From Phenylobacterium sp. CCH9-H3 (GTDB lineage: Bacteria > Pseudomonadota > Alphaproteobacteria > Caulobacterales > Caulobacteraceae), in assembly GCF_001557235.1 (NCBI RefSeq), contig NZ_LSJI01000210.1:1-41895 (forward strand): a stretch of DNA of 41,895 bases, written 5' to 3'. Of the stretch, positions 40,507-41,895 are shown in pieces. Numbering within the stretch: position 1 is the stretch's first letter; each line of letters begins with the position of its first letter. The notes below the pieces were generated by a model that saw only the letters and a list, made by a program, of their open reading frames with translations, did no database searches and was not told the origin of the DNA. A program made the position numbers and the translations under genes.

Positions 40507-41547
40507 TCAACTGGAAGCCCACGGGCCGATGGGTTCCGCCAGCGCCTTGGCCAGGTCGGCGATGACCCCGGCCCAGTCCCCCGGCGCCCGCTGCCTTATG
40601 AAGCGCATCGACGGATACCAGGGCGTGCGGTCGTCCTTCCAGTTCGCGTACCAATCCACCGCCGGCCGCGACATCAGCACCAGGCAGGGCGCTCCGAGCG
40701 AGCCGGCGAGGTGGGCGACAGAGGTATCGACACTGACCACCCGCTCGAGGCCGGCGATCAGCGCGGCCGTATCCGCAAAACCCTTGGCTCCTGTGATCTC
40801 GGGCTCGAGCGGGGCGAAGGTTCCAAGCCCCCGGATGGCCCGAGCGATCACAGGGTTTGGCACCCGTCGTGGATTGGGATTGCGATCGCCGCCCTGCAAC
40901 ATCAACCCCACGCCCTGGCGCCGCGTCGGCTGTGGGGGCGGCGCGATCAGTGTCGGCGCTGGCGCATCGTCGGGACCGGCTCCGAGCCAGCGGGGCACCG
41001 ATCCCATGGACGCCCAGACGTCCGCGGTCTCGCCATCGAGGTTCGGCGGATTGAAGACCTCCGCCGGCAGTTGGCTCAGCAGTCCGACCAGGGGCCGGGC
41101 CACGGCGAGGCGCACTTCCGCCGCCTGTTGCGCCAACAACGGGATGAAGCGCGAGAACAGGATCTGGTCTCCGAGGCCCTGTTCGGCCACCACCAGGATT
41201 CGCTTGCCGCGCAGGGATTCCCCGCGCCACTCGGTGAGCGGCGCGGTCGGTCGGTACAGCAGCTCGTGCCGTGCTTCGTAAAAGGCCCACCCCTCTGCGT
41301 ACTTGCCGAGCTGCAGCAAGGTCATGCCCAGGGTGTGCCGTGACTGAGCGTGGGTCGGGTCGATCGCGAGGGACTCCCGCAGGACGGCCTCGGCCTCGTC
41401 CAGGCGTCCGGTGATCCGCAGGATCACGCCCAGGTTGCCCAGCACCCACACCGGGTTCCAGGCGATAACTTGGCGGTAGCAGGCCTCCGCTTCCTCAAGC
41501 CGGCCCGCCTTCTGGTGGGCTACGCCCTCGTTGAAGATCGACTCCAT
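40507..41547 (-). CDS. TPR / glycosyltransferase family 9-like protein
   Basis: A 346-residue protein. The N-terminal 100 residues hold two to three tetratricopeptide repeats (FNEGVAHQKAGRLEEAEACY, LGVILRITGRLDEAEAVL, LGMTLLQLGKYAEGWAFYEA). The C-terminal part has the GT9/heptosyltransferase-like EQGLGDQILFSRFIPLL and SVDTSVAHLAGSLGAPCLVL plus PWYPSMRFIRQ. This TPR-transferase layout occurs in bacterial protein glycosyltransferases, including FlmG of Caulobacter (from memory), so it may glycosylate a protein. I use ATG 41547 with AGGA nine bases upstream; a GTG at 41583 would add 12 residues and lie 4 bases from the previous stop. Same strand as the partial gene at the right edge. Confidence 0.85.
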   Translation of the reverse strand: MESIFNEGVAHQKAGRLEEAEACYRQVIAWNPVWVLGNLGVILRITGRLDEAEAVLRESLAIDPTHAQSRHTLGMTLLQLGKYAEGWAFYEARHELLYRPTAPLTEWRGESLRGKRILVVAEQGLGDQILFSRFIPLLAQQAAEVRLAVARPLVGLLSQLPAEVFNPPNLDGETADVWASMGSVPRWLGAGPDDAPAPTLIAPPPQPTRRQGVGLMLQGGDRNPNPRRVPNPVIARAIRGLGTFAPLEPEITGAKGFADTAALIAGLERVVSVDTSVAHLAGSLGAPCLVLMSRPAVDWYANWKDDRTPWYPSMRFIRQRAPGDWAGVIADLAKALAEPIGPWASS

Positions 41548-41587
41548 GCGGGCAGTCCTAAGGTCACGCTCGCGGGGTGTCACGTGG

Positions 41588-41895
41588 TCAGAGGCGCAGT
41601 TCCACCCTGCGGCTCTCCGCGACCTTGCCGCCTCGCCAGACCTTGCATTCGGCCACGTAGACCCCCCGCGCCCATCCGCCGGGCGGACGGCGCTTGCCCA
41701 CGTAGGTCATGTCCTGGGCGCGCCAGCGCTGCATGGGCTGTCCGCGGGTGCGGGCGAGGCTGACCCCGTCCGGCCCCCTCAGGTCGACCTCCACCGCATC
41801 GCCGGGCAGGAGCGCGATCGCGCGGAAATAGGCGACCATCAGCGGGGCGTCGGCGGTGACCGGACTCAGCCCGCTCGCCTCCAGCTGATCCATGG
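41588..41895 (-). CDS. Partial protein, C-terminal beta-rich domain
   Basis: The frame enters from the right edge and ends at 41588, giving about 102 residues of a C-terminus. An ATG at 41893 is probably internal because the sequence reads straight into a domain. It looks like a beta-sandwich: VEVDLRGPDGVSLARTRG, then WARGVYVAECKVWRGG and a final VELRL strand. I have a weak impression that such domains end exported M23-type peptidases of Caulobacterales, but nothing catalytic is visible. It likely sits upstream in one operon with the TPR-GT9 gene. Confidence 0.55.
   Translation of the reverse strand, partial: MDQLEASGLSPVTADAPLMVAYFRAIALLPGDAVEVDLRGPDGVSLARTRGQPMQRWRAQDMTYVGKRRPPGGWARGVYVAECKVWRGGKVAESRRVELRL

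Noticed and set aside
1..41895. tRNA, rRNA, prophage, integrase or replication origin.
   Set aside because: I looked for typical signatures by eye and saw none; short RNAs cannot be excluded without a covariance search.

Overview
The window is about 70% G+C and densely packed, with no gene-free stretch over 300 bases. Gene content points to an alphaproteobacterium of the Caulobacterales (Phenylobacterium or Caulobacter type): a PdeM/Lhr-type helicase pair, a secernin-like C69 peptidase, a CYP153-like P450, a PEP-CTERM protein, an HWE histidine kinase, and a type I secretion (T1SS)/RTX locus beside glycan genes. The genus is inferred from family content only; no rRNA or marker gene is present.

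Left part, about 1-20,600, is mostly housekeeping and accessory genes in short units. It starts with the 5' end of an unknown minus-strand gene and a GNAT acetyltransferase. Next is the minus-strand pair helicase-PdeM; the helicase gene carries an in-frame insertion made of three copies of a palindromic GC-rich dispersed repeat (about 3474-3680). Then come a small GT2-like glycosyltransferase, a predicted methyltransferase lipoprotein, a C69 peptidase, a DUF885 metallohydrolase, a double-LuxR/alpha-beta-hydrolase fusion, a PEP-CTERM protein, a CYP153-like P450, a membrane-anchored beta-propeller-like protein, an HWE kinase, an SDR, an exported beta-carbonic anhydrase, two tandem paralogous small proteins, a VOC protein and several small envelope proteins.

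Middle part, about 20,600-33,300, is a surface-glycan region. It holds a DUF3597 protein, a Wzt/Wzm-like ABC exporter on the minus strand, and a coupled plus-strand module of DPM-type GT2, small DMT flippase candidate and polytopic GT-C-like protein. A sulfotransferase-like protein follows on the minus strand. Then comes a four-gene plus-strand operon joined by 4-base overlaps: two paralogous glycosyltransferases with N-terminal tandem repeats of the NPDV/HYL/GWxEGR type, a GT8-like glycosyltransferase, and a protein made almost only of the same repeats after a coiled-coil-like segment. A DUF6270-like protein lies convergent to it.

Right part, about 33,490 to the end, holds a T1SS ABC transporter, its HlyD-family adaptor and a 600-residue cysteine-free RTX protein with a strong intrinsic terminator. 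These are followed by a GT4-type glycosyltransferase and, on the minus strand, a TPR-GT9-like protein and the C-terminus of an unknown gene. No TolC-type outer membrane factor is in the window.

My reading is that 20.6-41.6 kb builds a cell-surface layer: an RTX protein secreted by the T1SS, and glycans made and exported by neighbouring genes that may anchor or decorate it. This resembles the rsaADE/LPS arrangement of Caulobacter crescentus, but with the substrate gene after the transporter genes. The most unusual part is the use of one repeat family on two glycosyltransferases and on a stand-alone scaffold-like protein.
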